64,000 bases of DNA from Sipunculus nudus (lineage: Eukaryota; Annelida; Sipuncula; Golfingiida; Sipunculidae): NCBI GenBank assembly GCA_026874595.1, contig CM049314.1:57274300-57338299 (forward strand), read 5' to 3'. The translations under genes were made by a program, and so were the position numbers. Below, piece after piece: positions 48,135 to 59,580 of the stretch; position 1 is the first letter of the stretch, and every line of letters starts with the position of its first letter. The notes under the pieces are model-generated. The model was not told the DNA's origin. It ran no database searches and saw only the letters and a list, made by a program, of their open reading frames with translations.

Positions 48135-49974
48135 TAGTGTGATTAAACTTGGCCCAGAATAAAACACTGGTACAGAGTGGGGTTCATTAACAAACCCCCT
48201 CCCCTCCCCCCCCCCTAAAAGAAAAAAAAATAAAATGAATAGAAAAATAAATTAAACACAAAACAATATCTGTCTGGTAAAAGGTATATGTTAACTTTGG
48301 AAGCTTATAAAACCCATAAATCCATATAGTTTGAATTATCATGTTTATCATGGGATAGGGGGACAGTTATTCACAGAAAATGATTTTCTGTGTTCACATA
48401 ATTGAAACCAGAGAGTGGATGAAAAGACTGGAACAATGAGGTTAATATTATATTTGCAGTGAAAACAAGGAATTTAAACTTAAAGATAACATGATGACTT
48501 TGATGGTTTTGTTTTAAGAGTTAATTGGCAGTTTCTTTAAATTTGCATCATTGCATTTTACTTTCTCGGTTAACAGCATTTTGATACTGTGTTTGCCTAT
48601 TTGGTTGCAAGGGTCTCAAATACGCTATATTTACGTGAAATGAAATTATCACGAAAATAAACCCTTTGTGAATAAGAGGCCCCGTCTTCAAAGGCTAGTT
48701 GAAAGGAATAAGATTGTTGTTATAAATGATGTCAAATTTTTTAAATTATCTACCAATGTTGAACAATAATTTTTACTTGTTTGATGTTCACTTAGGTCTG
48801 TCTAATGGTGATGATTTAGCACACATATTATTGAATAAAATCATTTCATATATTTTTGTATTGTGATATTATGAAAAATCTCGCAAGAAAATAAAAATCA
48901 TGAAATTCTAACTTCCTTAATAAGAAGCCAGTCACTGTATGTAAACAAGACTTTGTAATAACAGATCCCCTGTGTACCATCCAGGGGGGAGGGGGGGGGG
49001 GGTGGAGGATTGTGAGAAGGTACTGATGTGACGGATAAAATATGTATCTGAAAGAGTGATAAATATACAAACCAGGGAATATGAGATGTAATACATCTGT
49101 AGGTTAACCACGTGGAAAATTAGATCCTGTACAAAGAGACTATAAAAGATTAAGTGCTACAACCAAAGAAATTATTATACAATAAAAATATTGATTTTTC
49201 TCTGTTTGCTTTCATGATTCTCTGAGAACCTCAGAATTACAGTTTGAAATCATCGGTATAGAGGTTTGTAATTGCTGAATTTCAGCCCTGGCTCTCTTGT
49301 TCCAGTGCTTGGCATGAAGGGTGTGTCTAATTGGCGGACATATAAATACATCATGCCCAGTGGTTAGGTCAATAAGCTCTCAAGCAGACCAGCTCATTTG
49401 GGATTGATTGAGTTTGCATCACTGATGGAACTCCTTTTATGTGCTGAAATCAGAGCCCGGATGTACATGTCCCTACTGCAGGCACTTCCGTAACAACTTT
49501 AGAAAGTCGTGACAGTCCAATGTAATGCAATAATATATGCAGCAAACTTTATTCCACTTTCCAGAATGTCTGCCATCACAGTGTCCACAAGATCCTGAGT
49601 TAGAATAAGATATAAAATTTGCAAGGCAAGGTGCAAACCTGATCAGATTTTATTATTAAACCTTACCTCAAGCCGGTGGATTCAGGGGCACCTTCAATCC
49701 CCGCCCCCCCCCCCCAGCCTCCTTTGACCTAAAATCTCGGAAATGAAATTCAGATGTTTAATATGGAAAAATCGCACCCATTTGACTTGATATTTGTATC
49801 CCTCCCTACACACACACTTACACTTCAAAATCCTGTTTCCCCCCCCCCTCCATTGTCATATTTGTAAAATTTTTAAGTGAGAAAAAAATCATTACTTTAA
49901 AATGTAAGGAATAGATTTCCACACTACCTGTTTGGCTATGTAAGCATCATATCAGACATCACCCATCAAATTTA

Positions 49975-50840
49975 ATGTTTGTTGCTTGCCAGAAATCTTT
50001 TATTTCAGCAAGCATGATGGTCACCTGCATATGTCTGTTTGTTCATTTGTCACGACTCTACAGGCCACAATTTTGCAGCAATTGCTTTCAAACTTGCACA
50101 ACTGTTAGACAAATGAAAAATACTGGAACCCTAATGTTTTTGGTCAAAATAAGTCAAGGTCATCAAAAAACTTTTTTGTTTTATTTCATCATAATTTCAT
50201 CATTATTAGTCATATCTTCACAAGTTTAGGCTCGATTTCTTCCTCCTAGCCTTCTCCATAACCAGGTCTGGTTGAAGGGTCTTGATCTTGTGTCAGTTTG
50301 TCAGTATGTCTGTCTGTTAGTCAGTTGTTTTCGGTTGCGCCTGCTTCCTGGTTCTTGCATCTTAGTTACAGCATACTACAGGCCACAGTTTTGCAGGAAT
50401 CATCTTGAAACTGGTACATCTCATGTCTTACACAAATATCTCAAAAGTGATTTTTCATTTTCTAGATATGGTCGCTAGGGGGCCCTGCACTCCCACCTCC
50501 CCAGCATATCATTTTCTGGCCGGCCAGCTGTCCCAATTTCTTTTTTGCTGGTTCATGTGTCTTACATATAACATTCTTCAGTCCTTAGTTTTGCTGGAAT
50601 CACTTTGTAACTTACATATATCGTATGTCTTAAAGATTTCTAGATGTTCTATGTGTATTTTCTAAATGGGTCAAAGGTCAAGGTCATCAAAACACACGAA
50701 AAACTTATTGCCTTCAAACTTTCACAATATTGGTCTTATCTTCACAAGCAATGACTCATTTTCTCCCTCTTCTTCCTTGCTCATTCATCTGACTATTTCT
50801 GTGTCATTTCCGGCAAGCACTCGACCTTAGGTCGTCTAGT
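49975..50840 (+). mobile_element. HINE-like element, family 5, complete ends
   Basis: The 5' hairpin is TGCTTGCC-AGAAAT against ATTTCAGCAAGCA (49983-50014). The 3' end has GGCAAGCA (50812-50819, inverse of the start), the hairpin CGACCT-T-AGGTCG (50822-50834) and CTAGT (50836-50840). The core has two to three loose units with CTACAGGCCACA or CTTCAGTCCTTAG, TTTTGC(A/T)GGAAT and AAGGTCATCAAAA. No protein was recognised. Confidence 0.7.
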
Positions 50841-50984
50841 TTGGGGTATCAATTTTCACTGTTGATAACTCCTATCTGTTGATAATCATATAAAAAATAT
50901 CTTTTCTTATATTATAACCCAATTGGTGGGTCATTTTGTTTCCTCAGGTGTCCTGGACACCTAGGTGATATCCACAATAGCAAT

Positions 50985-51110
50985 GACCAGGCTTTGAATC
51001 CCTCCAGAGAGGGCATGGTACCTGTGTCAAGGAGGTTAAGTTTTCATCCTTTTTCATTTGTCTGTTAGCAGGTTTTTGTAAAACTTACAAATCTTTTTTT
51101 AAGAAGGAAA
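50985..51110 (+). repeat. dispersed repeat, copy 4
   Basis: AAGGAGGTTAAGTTTTCATC followed by TTTGTCTGTTAGCAGGTTTT and GTAAAACTTACAAATC. This is a 5' portion of the same repeat family as the 53.43 kb copy. Confidence 0.45.
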
Positions 51111-51291
51111 AGATGGCACTCAAGCGCCGTAGTTGAAGAAGTCAGGGACCCCAGCCCTAGGGGTTCATTCAGCAACAATAAAGATGATATCTAATTGAAT
51201 GTTTAATCACAATCTATTTACTGTTACGCCCAAAGATTAGGAGAATTTTAGGGGAGATAGAGATAATAAGCTAAGGTCTATAAATATTATA

Positions 51292-51654
51292 CTAGGTGCA
51301 AGGTAAGATCAAACTGACTTGAAAAGGCTGCTTGCTTAGTTGATGTGATGTTTGTCTCTTTCTACATAGGATGCGGTAGGATTTATCTAGAGAAGAAACA
51401 AATGTAATTTTGGCTATTGAATGCTTGCAAACATTCGTTAAGATTTGTATTGAGTTTATATGTTTTATCCTGTAGTGTTGAGGGATTGTTCTATCATGTA
51501 ATCTTTTAACAGTCAGTGTGTTTGTGCATGCTCTTAATACTGCTGTTTTAGTGAACCTACTAACTCTTAAGACTGCTCTGAGGGCTTTATTTTGTTGAAC
51601 TTCTAGTTTATGTAAGAGTGTCTTAGCTGCACTTAAGAAAGCTATGGATCTCAT
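51292..51654 (-). pseudogene. fragment of a non-LTR retrotransposon reverse transcriptase (C-terminal part)
   Basis: A 120-codon minus-strand frame contains KLEVQQNKALRAVLRVSRFT, TKTAVLRACTNTLTVKRL and HDRT. This follows the LxxLQxxxLRxxxG...T...L...PLxxR pattern that lies after the polymerase core in Jockey/CR1-like LINE ORF2 proteins. No catalytic FADD block or endonuclease is present. A TAA sits directly before the Met. The downstream region at 51.1-51.2 kb holds a GC-rich stretch with AATAAA on the plus strand, which may belong to another element. The match is to a loose pattern only. Confidence 0.4.
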
Positions 51655-51659
51655 TTACA

Positions 51660-53429
51660 ACCTTTTCATTGCCTGAGAATTGAAAATAAACAAGCCTTGC
51701 AAACTGATGATGTCAGTCAATTGAAGGTGATGCACAACCAGTCATTGTGACTCATTTACAGGCAGCCATAGACATAGCAAGTGTACCACATGTCTCACTA
51801 CCTCTGTCCATCTAAATTTTCATAATATTTCTTTCAAATTTATTTAGTTTGCAACTACACATTAGTTATTATCAGAGGAGATAAAATATTGTATAGAACT
51901 GTTCAATTCAAAGTTATCTGCTGATGGAATGCATCTTAGTTTGTCACTGGAGTCAAGACATATATAAGCAGTAGTGATATACTTGTACTTCCAGTAAAAA
52001 GAAAATCCATAATGATGGCACATGTTGCTAAAACCTTTCTTATATCACAAAGTATCACCTTCTACCTTTAAATACATATTTTGACTGTGCTGTTACCTTG
52101 CTGGTAATGCTTATTATTTATCTGAAATTATTAAAGGGGCGGTCCTAGGCCAAAAAAAAAAATAAATAAATAAATTTGGTTCTCAGGCACTGTTTGTCAA
52201 TTCTAACCCAATGCATAAAAAATTTGATTTAGATTTTCATCCTCCAAGAAGATAAAATGATACAAATTTGCTAAGATTTCCTTTGTTATTTAGTGCCTTT
52301 ACCTGTTTAGCAAAATAATCTGTTATTATCATGCTTTTCCTTGATCATATGACATTTTTATCAAAACATACAAAAAAGGTAAAAAAAACATTCGCCCGCC
52401 CATACTGATTTCTTTAAAAAAAAGTGCCAGTGAACCATTCTTTTATATTTTTTTGGCTCACACACAAGATTCTGTGCTGGCTGTTTGTGTTTTTGGGAGC
52501 CCATATTTTTTTTTTTAATGTTTGAAGAGGCAGACCTGTTTTATTTCTTATATATAAATGATGAATTTACTATTTGGACACTACGTAAGCTGATTCTGTA
52601 GACACTGGTGCATTAAAAGCACAAAGACTCCAGGATATAATGTGATTGTTTCCATGGACTATTGATATATGACACTGAAGTATTGGAAATTCTTTAAGCT
52701 TGCTAGTACATGAACCCTGTGTAGGATCCTCAATTAGTGACGTATGAATTTTCTTAAATCTTTTGCGAGCATAAGAGATCATTCACTTTAAAGTCTTCGG
52801 TGGCATTGATGTTTTGTTTGTTTGATAGTGCACCATACAATACTGAGCTGATGAAACAAAAATTCCCCGAACTCTGGGATGCTCAAGGTCACAGGGTTAC
52901 AAGTGTCCAGTCGCTTGACTCCATCCAGCAGACGTAGTCAATATATTCATCAGCTTTTACAAGCTGTGGCTGCTGCCGGGGTCACTGAACAAGCACTGTA
53001 ACACAGCCAGATAGGGACCCCGCTCTAACTAGAGAAGCTGTTACTCAGTAGAACTGGAGGATGTTGTGAAACCGGAGAAGCAGTGCCCTACACGTAACAT
53101 TGTGTCCTAAAAGCCAGTACTTCAGGTTTTATTCACTTCCATCACACAGTACTGTAGCAGCACTGCCACGCTTGCCTGAGGGGTTTCGGTGAAAACGGAC
53201 AAGGTGTGAGCTACTGTAGAAACACTCCCAGACAAGTGGTTGAGTGTTTATCCGCTAAGATATTACGAGGATTTCTGCGGAACAAGCCAGCTGTGAGGTA
53301 ACGATCCATGTAACCTTCACATCTGAGTTCATGGCCTCTTATTGATAATATCGAAAGGTGGTTCTCCAGTTATATCAAGCAGAGCATTCAATGAATCTTA
53401 TAAAAATTATGATCTGTAAAAGGTATTAC
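51660..53429. other. intronic DNA with a GC-richer island (52.83-53.30 kb)
   Basis: About 470 bp of balanced composition ends with CAGCTGTGAG|GTAACG, which resembles an exon end and donor. No long reading frame crosses it, so if it is an exon it would be mostly untranslated. Confidence 0.35.
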
Positions 53430-53595
53430 CCTAGCTTAGGAGGATTTATGTCTTCATCCATATGTCTGTTTGTTTGTCTGTTAGCAGGCTTATGTAAAAA
53501 CTACTGAAAGTATTCCCAAGAAACTTTGTCAGCAGGTGGAACAGCAGGGGAATATCATTATTTTTTTATGAAGATCCAGATAAAGGGAGGGATTA
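53430..53595 (+). repeat. dispersed repeat, copy 5
   Basis: CCTAGCTTAGGAGGATTTAT forms the starting hairpin, followed by GTCTGTTTGTTTGTCTGTTA, GCAGGCTTATG, AAAACTACTGAAAGTAT and a GAAGATCCAGATAAAGGG tail. Confidence 0.5.
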
Positions 53596-53605
53596 AGTAG
53601 GTTTA

Positions 53606-53975
53606 TTATACGCCCGTGTAAGACAGGCCATATTTCAGGCAGTGTGCATCTGTCTGTCATTTAACTCGCAATCGCTGAGGTAACTTGCCTGGGATTGAAT
53701 GAATTTTAACAAACCTTTATGTAACAATTTACCAATAGATTATGTGGACGGAGTTGGATTTTCAACAAAGTTCACTAATGTTTCATGAGGTTAGAGGTCA
53801 ACAGGTTTCTTTCTGGTTTCATTGGAATAACTTTGCTTTGATGGATTTTCATAAAAATTACTATAAATATTTATCTCCTGAATTAAATTATTAGCCAATA
53901 TTTAATGAGGTCAAAAGCCACCAGACAAATGAGGGGCAAATCATGCATTTATTCTTGCTCATCTCCTGGTGGAGG
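53606..53975 (+). mobile_element. HINE-like family 4 copy, diverged
   Basis: TTATTATACGCCCGTGTAAG then ACAGGCCATATTTCAGG resembles the start of the 21.28 kb element. The interior shares TGGATTTTCATAAAAATTAC, AATGAGGTCAAAAGCCACCA and GGGGCAAATCATGCA with it. The 3' end is not clear. Confidence 0.5.
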
Positions 53976-55413
53976 TTTAGGCTCTATAGAGTATCATCCT
54001 GAAGCTTCAATAACAGCATGGACAAGGGAAGTATAATATCTTAGATTTGTCACCTGTAGTGTGACAATGAAGGCTGTTAAGTACAGAGATTGTCATGTTC
54101 TTCATAGTGGAATTGTAGCTATTTGTGGTGAGGCAGCAGAGGGGGTATTTGTAAGATCCCCAAGGACCAGCATAAATGATCCACTCTCCATACATACCAG
54201 AAGTGGCTCAGAGATAAATGTGAGCTTAGTGATCCATGCTGGGAGAGTGACCAGTAGGGGCAGATGGATGCCCAGCAGTGGAAGGCCAGGGTTAATTACG
54301 TGGGAATGACACATGCAAGGGAGTCTGCTTGGGATAATGGCGACTGGGATTATCTGAGCATGTGCCTGGTCCATCTACACGTTTCAGGGTATTATCACTG
54401 GATATCACTTCTTGTAGGTTAGGGCCATGACCTCCAGTTAACATTTTTGGGTGTTTTTGAAAATTGTTACACAATAATACAATAACAGATGATACATGTG
54501 TTATTATCAGGCTTTCTGTACCTTTGGTTTGCTCTGCATCTCATATTTTATCCAGATTTTCATGTAATAAACATTTCAAGTTAGATGAAGGACAAAATCC
54601 CATCCCTGGTCATGGAACTGGTTATGGATTGGTTATAATTATTGCCAGTATAACGATATTTTATGTAATTAGTATGACTCCTTTGTATCATCTAGAAATG
54701 ATGATAACAAATGGTTGCTCAAGAATTTTAATTCATTACCCCAGAAATAATATTATGATTTTATTAAGTTTTACCCCAGAAATAATATAATGATTTTTTT
54801 TAAGTTTTAACCTTTTCATATTGGATATTACAGTTTTATTCAAAGCAATGTTTCATGTTTCAAAGTGTGTTTTCCCAAAGCACATTATATCCTGTAGGTC
54901 ATGTCTAGTACAAAGCCATACATTTAGTTTCATTTTGTGCCCATTTACACAGGCAGCAAGAATGGAAAGACGTTTTTTGTCCAGTCCAGGCAGAACCCAC
55001 TATGGGTGACTCAGTGGCTGCAGGTTATGGGCGGTACATATGTAAGGTGACTATAGGGACTTGTTGTGACATTTGTGCCAGCATGTCTAATGCAAGATAT
55101 TTGTCAAATGTCAACCACCATTATTCCAAGCAGCTTTGTCATTGCATGACCAAGCAGCTATTTCGTACATTTCAAATCTAAGCCTGACTTGATCCGAATT
55201 TGTTTTACCTAATGGTGAGATTGATTGCATGATTACCGCCTGTATTAGGATCAAATTTCTTGGTGTATTTACATTTAATCATGCTTTCTGGTTCTGGTAC
55301 TCCTTCTGTGTTGTTCATCATAAATCAATTATATGAAATTATGATATCAGCATGCCTTTCATCCCAGGCCAGTTTCAAAATCAATGAAATACGAAAAATA
55401 GCAGCTGCTTTCA

Positions 55414-55427
55414 GTGCCCCCTGGTGT
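55414..55427 (-). promoter_or_regulatory. CTCF-like core motif
   Basis: On the minus strand ACACCAGGGGGCAC fits 13 of 14 positions of the recalled CTCF core. It lies 215 bp before the family 3 HINE-like element. Confidence 0.35.
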
Positions 55428-55641
55428 TTGTCTTAAAATAGAAGAACAGTTGCGATTCAAGTCCTGACATCTAGTAGAAGATTTAGGTGGTGTTTAGAAC
55501 AGGCGGCATTGACTAGTCAAAATTGTTACATTTAACCTGTGTTTCCTTGTGAGCATATGTGGGTATATGCATAAAAAAATTAGGTGTGTTTCCATGTGCC
55601 TTTAAATTCATATATGTATGAACTGATAGGTGTGTGTAATT

Positions 55642-57778
55642 GTATACCCAGACAAAGTCGGGGGATACTATGTTTTCATACCGGTCCCGCTGCCGCTGCT
55701 GCATATAAATCTTGTTGGTGCGATAACCCAAAAAATATTTCATGGAACTTTACCAAACTTGGTATATGTATAGATATAGGTAAGAGGATGATGCCTATTT
55801 AAAATGAGGTCATGACCTTTCCTATAAGAGTGGCCTTGACCTTGAATATTGCCATGTATCGTGAAAATCACACACCTCTAATGATATCTCCAGTGTTGAT
55901 AGCCATATGGATTTCAAACATGACTTATGTATGGCCCACCACTAAAGTAAGAACCCTAGGGTTCTAGGGTCATGAGGTCAAAGGTCAAGGTCACTGGAAT
56001 GGCATCTTAAAAGATACTGTGGATGCATTTTAAGCCAAACTTTCATCCCAGGTCTTCCTTCTTGAATATATAGCTCACTTGCCAATAGTGGATGATCCAT
56101 ATCAATTTTGGGGTCACAAGGCCAAAGGTCAAGGCCACAGGAGCTATCTGTCCAAAAATTAGTTTCTGGATGATAATTCGTGCTTTTATTGATGTATTGA
56201 TTTCAAACTTGACTTATATATGTCCAATTGAAAAAGCAAGACTCCAATTGATTTTGTGGTCATGAGGTCAAAGGTGAAGGTCACAGGAGACATCTGTCAA
56301 AAAATTAGTTTCTGGATGATAATTCCTTCTTTTATTGATGTATGGATTTCAAACTTGACTTGAATTTGACCCATTGGAAAAGCAAGACCCGAATTGATTT
56401 TGGGGTCATGAGGTCATTGGTCAAGGTCACAGGAAACATCTTTGAAAAGATGTGGATGCATTTTCAGCCAAACATTTCATCTCAGATCTTTCATCTTGCA
56501 CATATAGTTCACCTGCCAAGAGTTGAAGACCCCTATCAATTTAAAGGTCACAAGGTCAAAGGTGAAGGTCACAGGAGCCATCTGTCCTAAAATTAGTTTC
56601 TGGATGATAATTTCTGCTTTTATTGATTTATGGATATCATACTTGACTTGTATATGTTCCATTGGAAAAGCAAGACCGAAATTGATTTTGGGGTCATGAG
56701 GTCATTGGTCAAGGTCACAGGACACATCTTTGAAAAGATGTGGATGCATTTTCAGCCAAACATTTCATCTCAGACATTTCATCTTGCACATATTGTTCAC
56801 CTGACAAGAGAGGAAGAACCCTATCAATTTTGAGGCCACTAGGTCAAAGGTGAAGGTCACAGGAGCCATCTGTCCAAAAATTAGTTTCTGGATGATAATT
56901 CCTTCTTTTATTGATGTATGGATTTCAAACTTGACTTGTATTTGACCGATTGGAAAAGCAAGTCCAGAATTGTTTTTGGGGTCATGAGGTCAAAGGTCAA
57001 GGTCACAGGAAACATCTTAAAAAAGATTGTGGATGCATTTTCAGCCAAACAATTCATCTCAGATCTTTCATCTTGCACATATAGTTCACCTGGCAAGAGT
57101 TGAAGACCCCTATCAATTTTTAGGTCACAAGGTCAAAGGTGAAGGTCACAGAAGCCATCTGTCCTAAAATTAGTTTCTGGATGATAATTTCTGCTTTTAT
57201 TGATTGATGGATTTCATACTTGACTTGTATATGTTCCATTGGAAAAGCAAAACCGAAATTGATTTTGGGGTCATGAGGTCATTGGTCAAGGTCACAGGAC
57301 ACATCTTTGAAAAGATGTGGATGCATTTTCAGCCAAACATTTCATCTCAGACCTTTCATCTTGCACATACAGTTCACCTACCAAGAGAGGAAGAACCCTA
57401 TCAAATTTGAGGTCACAAGGTCAAAGGTTAGAGTCACAGGAGCCATCTGTCCAAAAATTAGTTTCTGGATGATAATTCCTGCTTTATTGATGTATAGATT
57501 TCAAACTTGACTTGTATATGTCCCATTGGAAAAGCAAGACCTGAATTGATTTTTGGGTCATGAGGTCAAAAGTCAAGGTCACAGGACACATCTTTAAAAA
57601 GATCAAGGTCACAGGACCAACATCTTCAACAAGATTGTGGATTCATAGATGGAAGAAACAATAAATATGCCAAGTGTCAGCATATGCTGCTAAAAATGGG
57701 GGCCTATTCTTAAAGGGGGGGGGGGGGCTACTATGTCTGGGGATACTCTGGCACCTGCGGTGCCAAGAAATGTCTAGT
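55642..57778 (+). mobile_element. HINE-like element, family 3, ~288 bp tandem units, complete ends
   Basis: The 5' hairpin starts GTATACCCAGAC (55642-55653) and closes at GGGGATAC. Units are marked by GGATTTCAAACTTGACTT or a variant at 56344, 56632, 56920, 57209 and 57496 (287-289 bp apart). An earlier degenerate part lies at 55.85-56.3 kb. The 3' end has GTCTGGGGATAC (57735-57746, inverse of the start), a perfect hairpin GGCACC-TGC-GGTGCC (57750-57764) and CTAGT (57774-57778). Units contain many AGGTCA half-sites. The short ORFs on both strands here are frames of the repeat. Confidence 0.8.
55975..55993 (+). promoter_or_regulatory. nuclear-receptor-type direct repeat inside a HINE
   Basis: AGGTCA-A-AGGTCA-AGGTCA is a perfect DR1 followed by a further half-site, which also creates TCAAGGTCA. 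The same array recurs at 56987-57005, with variants at about 56269, 56411, 56699 and 57560. Binding is not shown; this is a motif observation. Confidence 0.4.
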
Positions 57779-58069
57779 TGCACAGTGGATCTAACTGGTC
57801 TTCCTAAAAGAGAGGCTAGAGCTATGTCATTACCTGAAATAACTGAGTTCACTCAGATCCTATTCCTGAAAACTGCTCTTTTGGCGATTTTCACACATAT
57901 ACGCACTTGCACATATATGCTTGTGGACACATGGAAACACTCCAGTTGCAAAATCATATTAGCGATTGTTTATGCTTATGTGCATATACACACACATGGA
58001 AACACAGCTTTAAGAGGATACAAGTATATTTGTTTTAGGAATCATTAACCCTTTATTTAGAGAGGGCTG

Positions 58070-58255
58070 TGTATAGTTACGTATGCAGGGAGTTTATGTT
58101 TTCACCCATGTTTGTTCATTGGTTTGTGTGTCTGTAAAGTTAATGCAATTAAAATCAATTAACTCCCAATAGAATTTATGGAGGATTGGGAAACAAGCCA
58201 GGGAAAACACATTAAATTTAGGTGCGAATCAATATAGGTTGGGGTTTTTTCTCTG
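58070..58255 (+). repeat. dispersed repeat, copy 6
   Basis: GCAGGGAGTTTATGTTTTCA then CCCATGTTTGTTCATTGG, a shortened middle, GGGAAACAAGCCAGGGAAAA and ACATTAAATTTAGGTGCGAA match the order of motifs of the same family. Confidence 0.45.
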
Positions 58256-59167
58256 GTTTCCTACATTTTTAGATATTACCAATAAAACACCACAATCCAA
58301 GCCAAAGAGAGTGCTGAGGATTAGTTATTATAACTGTTTGTACAATCCATGTAAAATAAATGAAGTTAAAAGATCCAGTGTCATTGTGTCACTTTGGTAG
58401 AGGTGTATGCTCCACTGAGCACCTTTCTGTGGGATATATTTTTTTCTGTTTACTTTAGGTAATATTGTTTCATGGTTCTGATATCTGCAGGTTATGTGAA
58501 TTTGATCAACTGTAGTCCCAGAGATATAACCTTACCTGGGATGACTTTTCTTCATGTCATTACTGGTTCAGCAGTCACACAACCAACCAGTCTCTTTGCT
58601 CATTGCTGGCATCAATATCAGCATGCCCAAAGCCAGTCACAGGTTTTATGCCTTTTTCACAATCTTTTTATTTTCCTGTACTTGGTAATATCATGGCTCA
58701 GGAATACTTGGAAGGATCTAAAAACATTACTTTTAAAAAGGAAGAACTGAGATAAAAACACCATTTTAAAGATTGTTTGACAGTCTATTTGGCTGTTGAT
58801 TTTCCTGCTTTGGCCTCTCATTGTGAGATAAGGAGGAGCCCGCTGTCACCTAAATTGTTTTGTTTTATTTGATGAGTGACAGCTTGGTCTAATCATGGTA
58901 AACCATCAGGGGGCCTTCTTGCATTCTGAAGTCTTAGGGTTACATTACAATAATTATTATTGCCTTTGAAGAAAGAATGCCTGTGCTGATCCAGTAATAT
59001 TAAAAAGCCTAATGACAATCAGGTCGAATTTCTGAGACAAAAAACTCCTCATTTGTTAATATTAAATGTCTTTAGCCTGGCTTAGAATCATGGATGAATC
59101 CCTGTGGCATTTGATTAGTGATACTCCATAATTTCTTTGGGTTTTTATGTCATTATTGCATTAAATA

Positions 59168-59343
59168 GAGTGAAACCTCGCAATTGCCACCACCAATGAG
59201 ACCTCCATAAAGTGGTCACATTTTCAAAGTGGTTGTCTGAGCGATGTCTGATATAAATAGAAAAAATAAAGAATTTGGACTGAAAAAGTAGTCGTTATTT
59301 TAACATGGTCCTTAAACTGAGGTGATCGCAATATGTTTAACTG
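59168..59343. mobile_element. degenerate pogo-like MITE
   Basis: The left end GAGTGAAACCTCGCAATTGC and the inverted right end CAGTTAAACATATTGCGATC are diverged copies of a CAGTNAAAC...GC terminal repeat. TA lies on each side (59166-59167 and 59344-59345). The interior contains the AGTGGTCAC and GTGGTTGTC words seen in other pogo-type relics here. Length (176 bp) is close to the 43.65 kb element, but the interior is different. Confidence 0.55.
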
Positions 59344-59483
59344 TACTAATTGTAAACAAACATTAATTATCACTGTGTGGTGAAGGGATAGTGCTCCCCA
59401 TAATATAACCATGCACACAAGAGACAAATATTGTGTTTACTTGTTGAAAAATCTAGAGAGAGAACAACTGTTTATACCATACA

Positions 59484-59580
59484 GTGCAACCTCCCAATAA
59501 CAGACATTGGTGGAGCCTGGCTGTTTGACTATGATAAAGAGGTGTGAGGTTTGGAGAAGGTTAACAGATCAACCTGTAAG
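59484..59580 (+). mobile_element. partial pogo-like terminus
   Basis: ATACAGTGCAACCTCCCAAT resembles the CAGTGAAACCTC end of the MITEs at 43.65 and 59.17 kb. No matching right end was found. Confidence 0.3.

Noticed and set aside
52190-52230. TCTCAG|GCACTG as the next CASK exon
   Set aside because: The translation after Ala-Leu does not follow the family LQTHDVVA, and a poly-A-like tract precedes it instead of a pyrimidine tract.
54061-54374. Overlapping 82- and 90-codon frames on both strands in a GC-richer segment
   Set aside because: Neither shows a domain, splice sites in a suitable phase or any family resemblance.
56342-57510. Series of similar 60-80 codon ORFs (MDFKLDLYL..., MDIILDLYMFHWKSKTEID)
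   Set aside because: They recur every ~288 bp because they are one frame of the family 3 tandem unit. There is no start context or homology.
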